Positions 9,525-19,031 of a DNA stretch of 64,000 nucleotides are shown one piece after another (within the stretch, counting starts at the first letter, position 1; each line of letters begins with the position of its first letter). The notes beneath the pieces were generated by a model, which saw only the letters and a list, made by a program, of their open reading frames with translations, was not told the origin of the DNA and did not search any database. The DNA is from Streptomyces massasporeus (GTDB lineage: Bacteria > Actinomycetota > Actinomycetes > Streptomycetales > Streptomycetaceae): assembly GCF_014648995.1 (NCBI RefSeq), contig NZ_BMSE01000004.1:186001-250000 (forward strand). The letters are read 5' to 3'. A program made the position numbers and the translations under genes.

Positions 9525-11273
9525 ATGGCGGCGCAATTCGGCAGGAGGCTGCGCAAGGGGGCGGCGACCACCGCCGTGGCCGCGGTAGCGGTCGCGGCCC
9601 TGTCCGCCTCCCAGGCTCCGGGCGTGAACGACCACGGCAGACAGACCGCTGCCGACGCCACCCCGTCCCCCGAAGCGAGTGCCTCCGACGGCAGCGCCAC
9701 CGGCAACTCGCCGTACTACACGGATCTGCCCCCGCTCAAGAGCCCGAACCCGTCCCCGTCCACGGGCCCCGCCCCCGGCGGTACGGGCACCACGGAATCC
9801 GGCATCCCCGCGACCGTCCTCGACGCCTACAAGAAGGCCGAGACCACGCTGCGCGAGGCCAAGCCCGGCTGCAACCTGCCCTGGCAACTCCTCGCGGCCA
9901 TCGGCCGGGTGGAGTCGGGACAGGCCCGCGGCGGCCGGGTCGACGCCGAGGGCACCACCCTCAAGCCGATCCTCGGCCCGCAGCTCGACGGCAACGGCTT
10001 CGCCCTCATCAAGGACACCGACGACGGCGCGTACGACGGCAACAGCTCCTACGACCAGGCCGTCGGCCCCATGCAGTTCATCCCCTCCACCTGGGCCTGG
10101 GCCGGCCGCGACGGCAACGACGACGGCAAGAAGGACCCCAACAACATCTACGACGCCGCGCTCGCCGCCGGCCACTACCTGTGCCGCAACGACTGGGACC
10201 TGTCCCAGCAGGGCGACCTCGACCGGGCGATCCTCAGCTACAACAACTCGCGGGACTACCTGAACCTCGTCATGAGGTGGCTGGAGTACTACCGCAAGGG
10301 CACGCACGAGGTCCCGGACGGCACCGGCACGCTCCCCGGCAACCGCAGCGACGACGGCGCGGGCGCCAGCCCGACGCCCACCATCCCGGGTACGACGACT
10401 CCGGCAGGCTCGACGCCCAGGCCCGGCCCCAAGCCCGAGAAGCCCGACACACCCCAGAAGCCCGGCGGTGGCGGCACGACGACCCCGAAGCCGCCCACCA
10501 CCCCGCCCGACACCCCGTCCACGCCGCCCACCACGCCTCCCACCCCCACCGACACGGTGGACCACCTGGAGGACGCCGGAACCGCGAAGCTCACCGCCAT
10601 GGCCGGCGACGCGTTCGGCCGGCGGATCAGCACCCGCGCCGAGACGGAGGCCGGCAAGGCCGTCGCCAAGGTCAGGGTCCGCTTCACGATCGTCGGCGAC
10701 ACGGACACCACCTTCACCGGCGGCGAGGACGTGGCCACGGTCGCCACCAACAGCTCCGGCGTGGCCGTGGCGCCCGCCCTGCAGGCGGGGGAGAAGACCG
10801 GGACCGTCACCGTCCGCGCCACTGTGGTGGGCCGTGCCGTCCCGGGCCTCGACTACAAGGCCACCGTCACCGAGCGCGCCGCCGACGCCCTCGCCCGCAC
10901 CGGTGACGCCGCGCTGACCTGCGCCCCGGGCGGCACGTTCGCGAACCAGGTCGAGGTGAAGGCCACGTACAAGGGCGCCGTCGCCGACGGTGTCGCGGCC
11001 ACCGCCACGCTGATCAAGTCGGCGGACGACCCGACCGTCACCGACAAGGGCCCCTACTTCAAGGACGCCGACGGCAAGACCGTCCGAACCCTCACAGGCC
11101 TCAAGACGGACGCCAAGGGCCTGCTGAAGCTGCCCAAGCTGTACGCGGACGACACGACCGGCACCTTCCTGCTCCGCGTCACCACGGCAGGCGGCGCGAC
11201 ACTCACCGTCGAACTGACCGTCGCGGCGGCCGAGACGTCCTCGCCGAGCCCGTCGGCCGGCCCGAGCGCGTAG
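9525..11273 (+). CDS. Secreted lytic transglycosylase with C-terminal Ig-like region
   Basis: A 582-residue cell-wall hydrolase. An N-terminal signal sequence (about residues 1-30, two Arg/Lys-rich motifs then AVAAVAVAALSAS) is followed by a Ser/Pro linker. The catalytic domain (about residues 95-250) is MltB/SLT-2-like: NLPWQLLAAIGRVESG holds the catalytic Glu, followed by AVGPMQFIPSTWAWAG and ALAAGHYLC. A long Pro/Thr linker (about 270-345) leads to two beta-rich repeats (350-570) that look like bacterial Ig-like domains, with a short Ser/Pro tail. It probably cleaves peptidoglycan glycan strands outside the membrane. ATG 9525 has a strong GGGAGGGG site. A perfect palindromic terminator follows. 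Confidence 0.9.
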   Translation: MAAQFGRRLRKGAATTAVAAVAVAALSASQAPGVNDHGRQTAADATPSPEASASDGSATGNSPYYTDLPPLKSPNPSPSTGPAPGGTGTTESGIPATVLDAYKKAETTLREAKPGCNLPWQLLAAIGRVESGQARGGRVDAEGTTLKPILGPQLDGNGFALIKDTDDGAYDGNSSYDQAVGPMQFIPSTWAWAGRDGNDDGKKDPNNIYDAALAAGHYLCRNDWDLSQQGDLDRAILSYNNSRDYLNLVMRWLEYYRKGTHEVPDGTGTLPGNRSDDGAGASPTPTIPGTTTPAGSTPRPGPKPEKPDTPQKPGGGGTTTPKPPTTPPDTPSTPPTTPPTPTDTVDHLEDAGTAKLTAMAGDAFGRRISTRAETEAGKAVAKVRVRFTIVGDTDTTFTGGEDVATVATNSSGVAVAPALQAGEKTGTVTVRATVVGRAVPGLDYKATVTERAADALARTGDAALTCAPGGTFANQVEVKATYKGAVADGVAATATLIKSADDPTVTDKGPYFKDADGKTVRTLTGLKTDAKGLLKLPKLYADDTTGTFLLRVTTAGGATLTVELTVAAAETSSPSPSAGPSA

Positions 11274-11290
11274 CTCTCAGGTACGACAGA

Positions 11291-11320
11291 CGACGCCCCT
11301 CCTTATAAGGAGGGGCGTCG
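11291..11320 (+). terminator. Perfect 30-bp palindromic terminator
   Basis: CGACGCCCCTCCTTA at 11291-11305 is followed at once by its exact reverse complement up to 11320, then TTGTGTGTG. The stem is 15 bp with no spare loop bases, 17 bases after the transglycosylase stop. It should terminate that transcript. The right arm contains AAGGAGG, a ribosome-site-like word that would be buried in the stem. Confidence 0.88.
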
Positions 11321-11423
11321 TTGTGTGTGCAACGTGTTCTCATCTCCGCCGCGCGTTGCTACGGTGCCGAACAACCTGACGGTGCATCAGTTCTGGCCGT
11401 CACCACCCGTGGGGAGGCTCCGT

Positions 11424-11558
11424 ATGCGCGCCCTCATCGCCGCCGCCGCCGGTCTCGCCCTCGCGTTCGCCGTGGTCCTGACCCTGACCGCCCTCGGCTC
11501 CCCCTCGGGCGGGACATCTCCGAAGCCGCTGCTGACGACCGTGCCCGCACACCCCTGA
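11424..11558 (+). CDS. SPW_0924 family small membrane protein
   Basis: A 44-residue protein starting MRALIAAAAGLALAFAVVLTLTALGS and ending SPKPLLTTVPAHP. It matches from memory the short SPW_0924 family found across Streptomyces at this location, upstream of the DUF3068 gene. It consists of one hydrophobic helix and a short polar tail, so it is either a membrane peptide or a cleaved signal peptide. GGGGAGG lies 6 bases upstream of ATG 11424. The function is unknown. It probably shares a transcript with the DUF3068 gene 26 bases downstream. Confidence 0.78.
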   Translation: MRALIAAAAGLALAFAVVLTLTALGSPSGGTSPKPLLTTVPAHP

Positions 11559-11584
11559 CCGCCCCGCCCGGGAGGGAGGCCGAG

Positions 11585-12577
11585 ATGCGCCGCAAGGCCG
11601 GCCTGGTCCTGCTCGCCCTCGCCGTGTTCTTCGCGGCCCTGTCCCCGCTGCTGCGCTGGTACGCCTTTCCCCGCCTCGCCAAGGTCCCCGCGAACCAGTA
11701 CCAGGACATGGTGCTGGAGGCGAAGGACGCCACCCTTCTCGACTACGGCACGATGAAGGCGAAGAAGGTCTCGAAGGTCACCATCGTCCAGACCCTCAAG
11801 GGCGACGTGGAGGCCTCCGAGCGGATCGAGGAGTCGGCCGGCCGGGACGTGGTCGTCTGGGACGGCCTGTCCTACGTCGTCGGCCCCGACGGCAAGATGG
11901 TCTCCAGGATCCCCGAGCGCTACATCTTCGACGCCCACACCCAGGAACCCGTCCACGCCACCGGCGAGATGGTCGACGGAGACCCGGTGCGCCGCCAGGG
12001 CATCGAGTTCAAATGGCCCTTCCTGACCGGGAAGCGGGACTACGAGTACTTCGACGCCCAGGCCCGCGTCACCGCGCCCATCACGTACAAGGGCACCCGG
12101 GACTTCCGCGGCCTGGAGGTCTACTACTTCGAGCAGACCATCCCCTGGACCGAGGTCAAGATCCCGAAGACCCTGCCCGTCGAGGGCCTCACCCCCGAGG
12201 CGGTGGAACAGACCGGCACGACACGCTGGTACACCACGGTCCGCAAGTTCTGGGTCGAACCCCTCACCGGAGCCCCCGTGTACGGCGAGGAGATCCACAA
12301 GGAGGAACTGCGCGGCGGCACCCTCCTCGGCGACCGCGAGAAGGTGACCGCGTTCGCCGGCCACGTGAAGATGCGCGAGGACTACATCACGCACACCGTC
12401 GACCTGGTGAAGTCCCAGCGCCTGCTCATCGCGCTGCTGACGTCCTACCTGCCGTGGGGCTTCCTGACCCTCGGCGTCCTCCTGCTCGCCCTCGCGCTGT
12501 ACGTGGAGGCCCGCGGCCGCCGCCCCGCGGCTTCGGCCCCCTCGGAGGCCGCGGAAGTACCGTCGGTCAGCGCCTGA
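11585..12577 (+). CDS. DUF3068 domain membrane protein (PorA-family-like)
   Basis: A 330-residue protein with one transmembrane helix at each end (about residues 5-25 and 285-305) and an extracytoplasmic beta-rich middle containing RWYAFPRLAKVP, ITYKGTRDFRGLEVYYFEQTIPWTEV and TRWYTTVRKFWVEPLTG. This layout is diagnostic of DUF3068, an actinobacterial family of unknown role. ATG 11585 is preceded by GGGAGGGAGG. It follows the SPW_0924 gene closely and overlaps the convergent helicase gene by 11 bases at its 3' end. Confidence 0.88.
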   Translation: MRRKAGLVLLALAVFFAALSPLLRWYAFPRLAKVPANQYQDMVLEAKDATLLDYGTMKAKKVSKVTIVQTLKGDVEASERIEESAGRDVVVWDGLSYVVGPDGKMVSRIPERYIFDAHTQEPVHATGEMVDGDPVRRQGIEFKWPFLTGKRDYEYFDAQARVTAPITYKGTRDFRGLEVYYFEQTIPWTEVKIPKTLPVEGLTPEAVEQTGTTRWYTTVRKFWVEPLTGAPVYGEEIHKEELRGGTLLGDREKVTAFAGHVKMREDYITHTVDLVKSQRLLIALLTSYLPWGFLTLGVLLLALALYVEARGRRPAASAPSEAAEVPSVSA

Positions 12578-15089
12578 GCCGCGCGTTGGTGTGCCGGGTC
12601 GGCTCGGCGGAGGCCGGGTCCTCGGGCCACGGATGCTTGGGATACCGCCCCCGCAGCTCCGCCCGCACGCCCTTGTAGCCGTCCCGCCAGAACGAGGCGA
12701 GGTCGGCGGTGACGGCGGCCGGCCGCCCGGCCGGGGACAGCAGGTGCACGAGCAGCGGCACCCCGGCGACCCGGGGCGACTCGTTCAGCCCGAACATCTC
12801 CTGCAACTTCACCGCCAGCACGGGCTGCTCGGGCCGGGAGTAGTCGATCCGGATCCTCGACCCGCTCGGCACGGTCATCCGCTCCGGAGCCAGCTCGTCG
12901 AGCCGCCCCGCCGCCCCGGAAGCCCAGGGCAGCAGCCGGGCGAGCGCCTCCCCGGCATCGATCCGCGCCAGATCGGCCCGCCGCCGCGCCCGGCCGAGCT
13001 CCGGCTCCAGCCACTCCTCCACGCGCGCGTGCAGCGCGTCATCGGACACGTCCGGCCAGGGCGCACCGAGGTGCAGCCGCAGGAAGCGGAGCCGCTGCCG
13101 CAGCGCATCGGCCTCCGCGGACCACCGCAGCAGCCCGAACCCCTCCCGGCGCAGCCCGTCGAGCAACGCGTCGCGCACGAGCCCGGGACCGGCGTCCTTC
13201 AGCGCCCGCACCGTCACCTCGACGGCCCCCAGCCGCTCCACCCGCCGCGTCACGACGTCCCCTCCGTCCCAGCGGACCTCGTCCCGCTCCTCCAGCAGGG
13301 CCCCCGCCGCGACGCGGGCCGTCTCCTCGTCGACGACCGCCCCGAGCTGCACCCGCGCGTGCCCCCTGCCGACGGGCCGGTCGGCCATGGCGACGGCGAT
13401 CCAGGGGGAACCGTGCAGCGCGCTGCCGGCACCGACCTCGGCGCGGGTCCCGGACGCCATGAGGTAGGACCCGCCGTCGGCCTTGGCGACCCGCTCGGGA
13501 AAGGCGAGAGCGGCCACGAGCCCGGCCTGCTGCTCCTCGGAGAGAGTCGCCCGCGTCTGCGCTTCCGCCGCGCTCTTGTACGACACACCGGAAACGACGG
13601 CCCTCAGCCGCCGAACCTCACTCCGCCACCGCGACGCGTAGGCGTCACCCCCACGCCGAGCACGGCGCAACGCGCCCGCCAGGTCGTCCCCGTACTCCCG
13701 CGGAGCCTCCTCGCTGAGCAGCGCGATTACCTCGGCGGCCCGCTCCGCCCCGACCGGGCCGGACCCGTCCAGCAGCGCCCGCCCCAGCCGTGGATGCAGT
13801 CCCAGCCGGGACAGAGCGACACCCCGCTCCGTGGCCCGCCCGGCGGAGTCCACCGCCCCCACCGCCGTCAGGACCTCCCGCGCCGCCGCCATGGCCCCGC
13901 TCGGCGGGCCGTCCAGCAGCGCCAGGCCGGACGCGTCCGGGTCCCCCCAGCACGCCACCTGCAACGCGAACGCCGTCAGGTCGGCCACCTTGATCTCCGG
14001 CGACGGATACCGCGGCAGCCGCGTGTCCTCGGCCTCCGCCCAGCAGCGGTACACCGCCCCCGGCGCCTCACGCCCGGCCCGCCCCGCCCGCTGCCGCCCG
14101 GCCGCCTGGGAGGCCCGTACCGTCGTCAGCGCGCTCAGCCCGCGCGCGTGGTCCACCCGCGGCTCACGCGCCAGCCCCGCGTCCACGACCACCCGTACCC
14201 CGGGCACGGTCAGCGACGACTCCGCGACGGACGTGGCCAGCACGACCCGCCGCCGCTCCCCGGGTGCCAGCACCGCGTCCTGCACGGCCGCCGGCGCCCG
14301 CCCGTGCACCTGGAGCACCTCGACGTCGCCGAGTCCGCCGAGCTGCCCGGCGACCCGGGCGATCTCGCCCACGCCCGGCAGGAAACACAGCACGTCCCCG
14401 TCCCGCTCGGCCAGCGCCCGCCGCACCACGGACGCCACATGGGTCAGGAGCGCCGGGTCGACCCGCATCCCGTGCGGCGGGCGTACGGGCCGCACCGGTG
14501 GGGCCCACACGGCCTCCACCGGATGGGCCGTGCCGCGCGCCTCGACCACCGGCGCCCCGCCCAGCAGCCGCGCCCACCCCTGCGCGTCGGTCGTCGCCGA
14601 GGCGGCCACCAGCCGCAGCTCCGGGCGCAGGGTCTGCCGCACGTCCCACAGGAACGCCGCCGCCGTGTCCGCGTCCAGGTGCCGCTCGTGACACTCGTCG
14701 AGCACCACCACGTCGGCACCGGAGAGCTCCTGGTCGCGTTGCAGCCGCTGCACCAGCACACCGGTCGTGACGACCTCCACGCGCGTGTGCCGCCCGACGA
14801 CCCGTTCCCCGCGCACGGTGTAGCCGACGCTCTCACCGGGCTTCTCACCCAGCAGCCACGCCATCCGCCGCGCCGCGGCCCGGGCCGCGATCCGCCGCGG
14901 CTCGGCCACGACCACCCGCCGACCGGGCCCCTCCTCGAGCAGTCCCGCCAGCGCGAGCGGCACCAGGGTCGTCTTGCCGGTGCCGGGCGGCGCCACGAGG
15001 ACGGCGGTGCCGTGCCCCTCCAGGGCGTCGTCCAGGGCGGGCAGGGCACCGCGTACGGGCAGGGACTCCAGGGCGTCGTAACGGATCAC
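12567..15089 (-). CDS. hrpB: ATP-dependent RNA helicase HrpB
   Basis: An 840-residue DExH-box helicase. Walker A is at 34-41 (PPGTGKTT), the DECH box at 131-134, and motif VI-like RAGRAGREAPG follows in the second RecA-like domain (about 330-350). The C-terminal half carries the HrpB-specific domain with RIRIDYSRPEQPVLAVKLQEMFGL and the typical C-terminal KHPWPEDP motif. Length agrees with HrpB (about 810-850). The start is GTG 15089 behind GAGGGC. A methyltransferase gene ends 45 bases upstream on the same strand and may be cotranscribed. The cellular substrate of HrpB in Streptomyces is not known. Confidence 0.94.
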   Translation of the reverse strand: MIRYDALESLPVRGALPALDDALEGHGTAVLVAPPGTGKTTLVPLALAGLLEEGPGRRVVVAEPRRIAARAAARRMAWLLGEKPGESVGYTVRGERVVGRHTRVEVVTTGVLVQRLQRDQELSGADVVVLDECHERHLDADTAAAFLWDVRQTLRPELRLVAASATTDAQGWARLLGGAPVVEARGTAHPVEAVWAPPVRPVRPPHGMRVDPALLTHVASVVRRALAERDGDVLCFLPGVGEIARVAGQLGGLGDVEVLQVHGRAPAAVQDAVLAPGERRRVVLATSVAESSLTVPGVRVVVDAGLAREPRVDHARGLSALTTVRASQAAGRQRAGRAGREAPGAVYRCWAEAEDTRLPRYPSPEIKVADLTAFALQVACWGDPDASGLALLDGPPSGAMAAAREVLTAVGAVDSAGRATERGVALSRLGLHPRLGRALLDGSGPVGAERAAEVIALLSEEAPREYGDDLAGALRRARRGGDAYASRWRSEVRRLRAVVSGVSYKSAAEAQTRATLSEEQQAGLVAALAFPERVAKADGGSYLMASGTRAEVGAGSALHGSPWIAVAMADRPVGRGHARVQLGAVVDEETARVAAGALLEERDEVRWDGGDVVTRRVERLGAVEVTVRALKDAGPGLVRDALLDGLRREGFGLLRWSAEADALRQRLRFLRLHLGAPWPDVSDDALHARVEEWLEPELGRARRRADLARIDAGEALARLLPWASGAAGRLDELAPERMTVPSGSRIRIDYSRPEQPVLAVKLQEMFGLNESPRVAGVPLLVHLLSPAGRPAAVTADLASFWRDGYKGVRAELRGRYPKHPWPEDPASAEPTRHTNARLRR

Positions 15090-15134
15090 GCCCTCAGTGT
15101 CGTACGCCCGGGACGAGGTCCCACGCGCGCGTGC

Positions 15135-15995
15135 TCAGTCGCGCTCGCACACGAAGATCGCCGTACCCGGGATCAGGTTCCCGCGCAGCGGGGACCAGCC
15201 GCCCCACTCGGAGGTGTTCCACGCGGGCCACTCCGGCTCGACCAGGTCGACGAGCCGGAAGCCCGACGCGACGACGTCGCGGACGCGGTCGCCCAGCGTG
15301 CGGTGGTGCTCGACGTAGACCGCCCGGCCCTCGTCGTCCTGCTCGACATAGGGGGTGCGGTCGAAGTACGAGCCCGACACCGACAGCCCCTCCGGCCCCG
15401 GCTCGTCCGGGAAGGCCCAGCGGATCGGATGCGTCACCGAGAAGACGAGACGGCCCCCGGGCCGCAGCACCCGGCGCACCTCGCGCAGGACCAGGCGCGG
15501 ATCGGCGACGAAGGGCAGCGCCCCGTACGCCGAGCAGACCAGGTCGAAGGAGCCGTCCGCGAAGGGGAGCGCGCCGGCGTCGGCGCACACCAGAGGGAAG
15601 GGACCGCCGATGCGCAGCGCGTGCTGCAGCTGCCGGTGCGAGATGTCCAGGGCGACCGGGCGCGCGCCCTGGGCGGTCAGCCAACGCGAGCACTGGGCGG
15701 CGCCGGCGCCGATCTCCAGGACGTCCCGGCCCTTCAGCCCCTCCGGCGGGCCGAGCAGTTCGGCCTCCACCTCGTCCAGACCCTCGGGACCCCACACGAA
15801 GCGGTCGTCACCGAGGAACGTGCCGTGCTCGACCTGGTACTCGTCCGCGTTGCGGTCCCACCAGCCACGATTGGCCCGGGAGCTTTCCGTGACATCGGCA
15901 TCGCGCCGGGTGGCCTCGGGTTCGGACGCTTCGGACTCTTGGATGATCGGCTCCCTCGTCGTACTCTTCCGTCCAGCCGGTCCCGGCGGTGGCAC
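15135..15995 (-). CDS. Class I SAM-dependent methyltransferase
   Basis: This 286-residue protein has a Rossmann methyltransferase core: motif I VLEIGAGAAQCSRWL (about residues 92-106), an acidic end of strand 2 at ALDIS, and GALPFADGSFDLVCSAYGALPFV as motifs II-III. The N terminus (residues 1-42) is polar and low-complexity, so the start is uncertain; GTG 15995 is the first available codon. A downstream segment SVSGSYFDRTPYVEQDDEGRA is found in uncharacterised actinobacterial methyltransferases. The substrate is unknown. It lies divergent from rpsA and upstream of hrpB. Confidence 0.85.
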   Translation of the reverse strand: MPPPGPAGRKSTTREPIIQESEASEPEATRRDADVTESSRANRGWWDRNADEYQVEHGTFLGDDRFVWGPEGLDEVEAELLGPPEGLKGRDVLEIGAGAAQCSRWLTAQGARPVALDISHRQLQHALRIGGPFPLVCADAGALPFADGSFDLVCSAYGALPFVADPRLVLREVRRVLRPGGRLVFSVTHPIRWAFPDEPGPEGLSVSGSYFDRTPYVEQDDEGRAVYVEHHRTLGDRVRDVVASGFRLVDLVEPEWPAWNTSEWGGWSPLRGNLIPGTAIFVCERD

Positions 15996-16085
15996 AAAGG
16001 GGGCGTCGGACGGCCTGCGTGGCCTCGGACGACAGGACTTGTGCCGGGTATGCGGCGATCCGCCCCGCGTGGGCGGCTTCGCGCA

Positions 16086-16114
16086 TTGACCCTGCCCGGC
16101 TGCCCCCGTATGCT
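16086..16114 (+). promoter_or_regulatory. Probable sigma-70-type promoter of rpsA
   Basis: TTGACC at 16086-16091, a 17-base spacer, and TATGCT at 16109-16114 form a near-consensus vegetative (HrdB-type) promoter. The expected start near 16121 leaves an untranslated leader of about 190 bases before the rpsA ATG. No gene lies in the 316-base gap 15996-16311, so this leader may carry regulation of ribosomal protein S1. Confidence 0.8.
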
Positions 16115-16311
16115 ACAAGTTGCGCTGCGGGCCTGCGCACCTCAGACGTAGCAGGTCGCGCTCGCATCTGTTGTATGTCCCCTCGGTTGTCGAGGCGCCG
16201 CCAGTGGTTTTGTGTGGCGCTTCCTTGGCTGTCCGGCTTCTTCAGAGCGAAACGGGCTCCCGGCGTAAGCAGTACCTACGACTCACTGTCCGTACCGGAG
16301 CCCTTTCCCAC

Positions 16312-17808
16312 ATGACGAGCAGCACCGAGACCACCTCTACCACTCCGCAGGTAGCGGTCAACGACATCGGTAACGAGGAAGCCTTCCTCGCCGCGATCGA
16401 CGAGACGATCAAGTACTTCAACGACGGCGACATCGTCGACGGCGTCATCGTGAAGGTCGACCGGGACGAGGTCCTGCTCGACATCGGTTACAAGACCGAA
16501 GGTGTCATCCCGAGCCGCGAGCTCTCGATCAAGCACGACGTCGACCCCAACGAGGTCGTCGCCGTCGGTGACGAGATCGAAGCCCTTGTTCTCCAGAAGG
16601 AGGACAAGGAAGGCCGCCTGATCCTCTCGAAGAAGCGCGCCCAGTACGAGCGCGCCTGGGGCACCATCGAGAAGATCAAGGAAGAGGACGGCATCGTCAC
16701 CGGTACCGTCATCGAGGTCGTCAAGGGTGGTCTCATCCTCGACATCGGCCTCCGTGGCTTCCTGCCGGCTTCCCTCGTCGAGATGCGCCGTGTCCGCGAC
16801 CTCCAGCCCTACGTGGGCAAGGAGCTCGAGGCCAAGATCATCGAGCTGGACAAGAACCGCAACAACGTGGTCCTGTCCCGCCGTGCCTGGCTGGAGCAGA
16901 CCCAGTCCGAGGTCCGCCAGACGTTCCTCACGACCCTCCAGAAGGGTCAGGTCCGTTCCGGCGTCGTCTCCTCGATCGTCAACTTCGGTGCCTTCGTGGA
17001 CCTGGGTGGCGTCGACGGCCTGGTGCACGTCTCGGAGCTCTCCTGGAAGCACATCGACCACCCCTCCGAGGTTGTCGAGGTCGGCCAGGAAGTCACCGTC
17101 GAGGTCCTCGACGTCGACATGGACCGCGAGCGTGTCTCCCTGTCGCTGAAGGCGACCCAGGAAGACCCGTGGCAGCAGTTCGCCCGCACCCACCAGATCG
17201 GCCAGGTCGTGCCCGGCAAGGTCACGAAGCTGGTTCCGTTCGGTGCGTTCGTCCGCGTGGACGAGGGCATCGAGGGTCTGGTCCACATCTCCGAGCTGGC
17301 CGAGCGCCACGTGGAGATCCCGGAGCAGGTCGTCCAGGTCAACGACGAGATCTTCGTCAAGGTCATCGACATCGACCTCGAGCGCCGTCGCATCAGCCTC
17401 TCGCTGAAGCAGGCCAACGAGTCCTTCGGTTCGGACCCGGCCTCGGTCGAGTTCGACCCGACGCTCTACGGCATGGCCGCGTCGTACGACGACCAGGGCA
17501 ACTACATCTACCCCGAGGGCTTCGACCCCGAGACCAACGACTGGCTCGAGGGCTACGAGACCCAGCGCGAGGCGTGGGAGACCCAGTACGCCGAGGCGCA
17601 GCAGCGCTTCGAGCAGCACCAGGCGCAGGTCATCAAGTCCCGCGAGGCGGACGAGAAGGCCGCTGCCGAGGGTGGCGAGGCTGCCGCTCCGGCCGCGTCC
17701 GGTGGTGGCGGTTCGTACTCCTCCGAGGGCCCGGACAACTCCGGTGCGCTGGCCTCGGACGAGGCGCTGGCCGCGCTGCGCGAGAAGCTGGCCGGTGGGC
17801 AGAGCTGA
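16312..17808 (+). CDS. rpsA: 30S ribosomal protein S1
   Basis: A 498-residue S1 with four S1 RNA-binding domains at about residues 35-105, 122-190, 207-277 and 294-364. Each begins with a pattern such as GDIVDGVIVKVDRDEVLLDIGYKTEGVIP or GQVRSGVVSSIVNFGAFVDLGG. Actinobacterial S1 has four domains rather than six, in agreement. The C terminus (365-498) is acidic and low-complexity, rich in Gln, Glu, Ala and Gly. ATG 16312 has GGAG about 10 bases upstream. It binds mRNA on the small subunit during initiation. Its codon use is biased to C-ending codons typical of highly expressed genes. Confidence 0.97.
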   Translation: MTSSTETTSTTPQVAVNDIGNEEAFLAAIDETIKYFNDGDIVDGVIVKVDRDEVLLDIGYKTEGVIPSRELSIKHDVDPNEVVAVGDEIEALVLQKEDKEGRLILSKKRAQYERAWGTIEKIKEEDGIVTGTVIEVVKGGLILDIGLRGFLPASLVEMRRVRDLQPYVGKELEAKIIELDKNRNNVVLSRRAWLEQTQSEVRQTFLTTLQKGQVRSGVVSSIVNFGAFVDLGGVDGLVHVSELSWKHIDHPSEVVEVGQEVTVEVLDVDMDRERVSLSLKATQEDPWQQFARTHQIGQVVPGKVTKLVPFGAFVRVDEGIEGLVHISELAERHVEIPEQVVQVNDEIFVKVIDIDLERRRISLSLKQANESFGSDPASVEFDPTLYGMAASYDDQGNYIYPEGFDPETNDWLEGYETQREAWETQYAEAQQRFEQHQAQVIKSREADEKAAAEGGEAAAPAASGGGGSYSSEGPDNSGALASDEALAALREKLAGGQS

Positions 17809-17835
17809 ACGCCCACTGAGCTGTAGCTCCTGATC

Positions 17836-17876
17836 AAGGGGCCGTACCTTTCGAGGTGCGGCCCCTTGGCGTTTTC
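17836..17876 (+). terminator. Rho-independent terminator of rpsA
   Basis: AAGGGGCCG (17836-17844) pairs with CGGCCCCTT (17859-17867) around a loop of about 14 bases that can itself pair partly (TACCTTTCGAGGTG). GGCGTTTT follows. It begins 28 bases after the rpsA stop. Confidence 0.88.
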
Positions 17877-18035
17877 GGGCCGTCGTTCGGCTGCGGGCCG
17901 TGGGGGTCTGTCGCGCAGTTTGCGCACTCCCGAAAGGGCCTTGCCCACGCCGCCAAGATCATGAATCTCCTCCCGCGGGAATGCCCACGCCCGTAACGGC
18001 GTTGTGGACTGTGAACACGAGGAGGAGCGGTCACT

Positions 18036-18974
18036 GTGCTTGATCCGCAGGGTTTGTACGCCTGGGAGCCGAAGGGGCTGGCCGTCGTCGACATGGCGCT
18101 CGCCCAGGAGTCGGCCGGACTTGTCATGCTCTACCACTTCGACGGATACATCGACGCCGGCGAGACGGGCGACCAGATCGTCGACCGGGTGCTCGACTCC
18201 CTGCCCCACCAGGTCGTCGCCCGCTTCGACCACGACCGGCTCGTGGACTACCGCGCCCGCCGCCCGCTGCTGACCTTCAAGCGCGACCGCTGGACCGACT
18301 ACGAGGACCCCGCCCTCGAGGTGCGGCTCGTGCAGGACGCCACCGGCGCGCCCTTCCTGCTGCTGTCCGGCCCCGAGCCGGACGTGGAGTGGGAGCGCTT
18401 CGCCGCCGCCGTGAAGCAGATCGTGGAGCGGCTCGGCGTCCGGCTCTCCGTCAACTTCCACGGCATCCCCATGGGCGTACCGCACACCCGGCCCGTGGGC
18501 CTCACCCCGCACGGCAACCGGACCGACCTCGTCCCGGGCCACCCCAGCCCGTTCGAGGAGGCGCAGGTGCCCGGCAGCGCCGAGTCCCTGGTCGAGTACC
18601 GCCTGCTCCAGGCGGGGCACGACGTCCTGGGCGTAGCCGCCCACGTCCCGCACTACATCGCCCGCTCCCCGTACCCGGACGCGGCCCTGACGGTCCTGGA
18701 AGCCATCACGGCGGCGACCGGACTGGTCCTGCCCGGCATCGCCCACGCCCTGCGCTCGGACGCCCACCGCACTCAGACGGAGATCGACCGGCAGATCCGC
18801 GAGGGCGACGAGGACCTCAGCGCCCTCATCGAGGGCCTGGAGCACCAGTACGACGCCGTCGCGGGCGCCGAGACCCGGGGCAACATGCTCGCCGAGCCGG
18901 TGGACATCCCGTCGGCGGACGAGATCGGCCAGGAGTTCGAGAAGTTCCTGGCGGAACGCGAAGGCGACACCTGA
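18036..18974 (+). CDS. PAC2 family protein
   Basis: A 312-residue PAC2-fold protein related to archaeal/actinobacterial proteasome-assembly chaperone-like proteins. Recognised by [25 protein letters not shown] near the N terminus, [14 protein letters not shown] in the middle and [22 protein letters not shown]. Streptomyces has a proteasome, so a role in its assembly is possible, but bacterial PAC2 proteins are not characterised well. GTG 18036 is chosen because GGAGGAG lies 7 bases upstream. It sits between rpsA and coaE, an arrangement I recall as conserved in Streptomyces. Confidence 0.88.
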   Translation: MLDPQGLYAWEPKGLAVVDMALAQESAGLVMLYHFDGYIDAGETGDQIVDRVLDSLPHQVVARFDHDRLVDYRARRPLLTFKRDRWTDYEDPALEVRLVQDATGAPFLLLSGPEPDVEWERFAAAVKQIVERLGVRLSVNFHGIPMGVPHTRPVGLTPHGNRTDLVPGHPSPFEEAQVPGSAESLVEYRLLQAGHDVLGVAAHVPHYIARSPYPDAALTVLEAITAATGLVLPGIAHALRSDAHRTQTEIDRQIREGDEDLSALIEGLEHQYDAVAGAETRGNMLAEPVDIPSADEIGQEFEKFLAEREGDT

Positions 18975-19001
18975 TCCCGTCCCGCGGCCCGGGCGAGGGC
19001 C

Positions 19002-19024
19002 CTGTCAGTGGCAGGGCCTAAGCT
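19002..19024 (+). promoter_or_regulatory. RecA-NDp-like (DNA-damage) promoter of coaE
   Basis: CTGTCAGTGGC, six bases (AGGGCC), then TAAGCT. It matches 10 of 11 positions of the upstream box of the actinobacterial RecA-independent damage promoter and keeps TA...T of the -10. The -10 ends seven bases before ATG 19032, which predicts a leaderless transcript beginning at the coaE start codon. Confidence 0.7.
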
Positions 19025-19031
19025 GCGGGAC

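Noticed and set aside
12591..16151. A 1,186-codon rightward open frame
   Set aside because: It covers hrpB and a methyltransferase on the opposite strand and contains only Arg/Pro/Gln-rich sequence.
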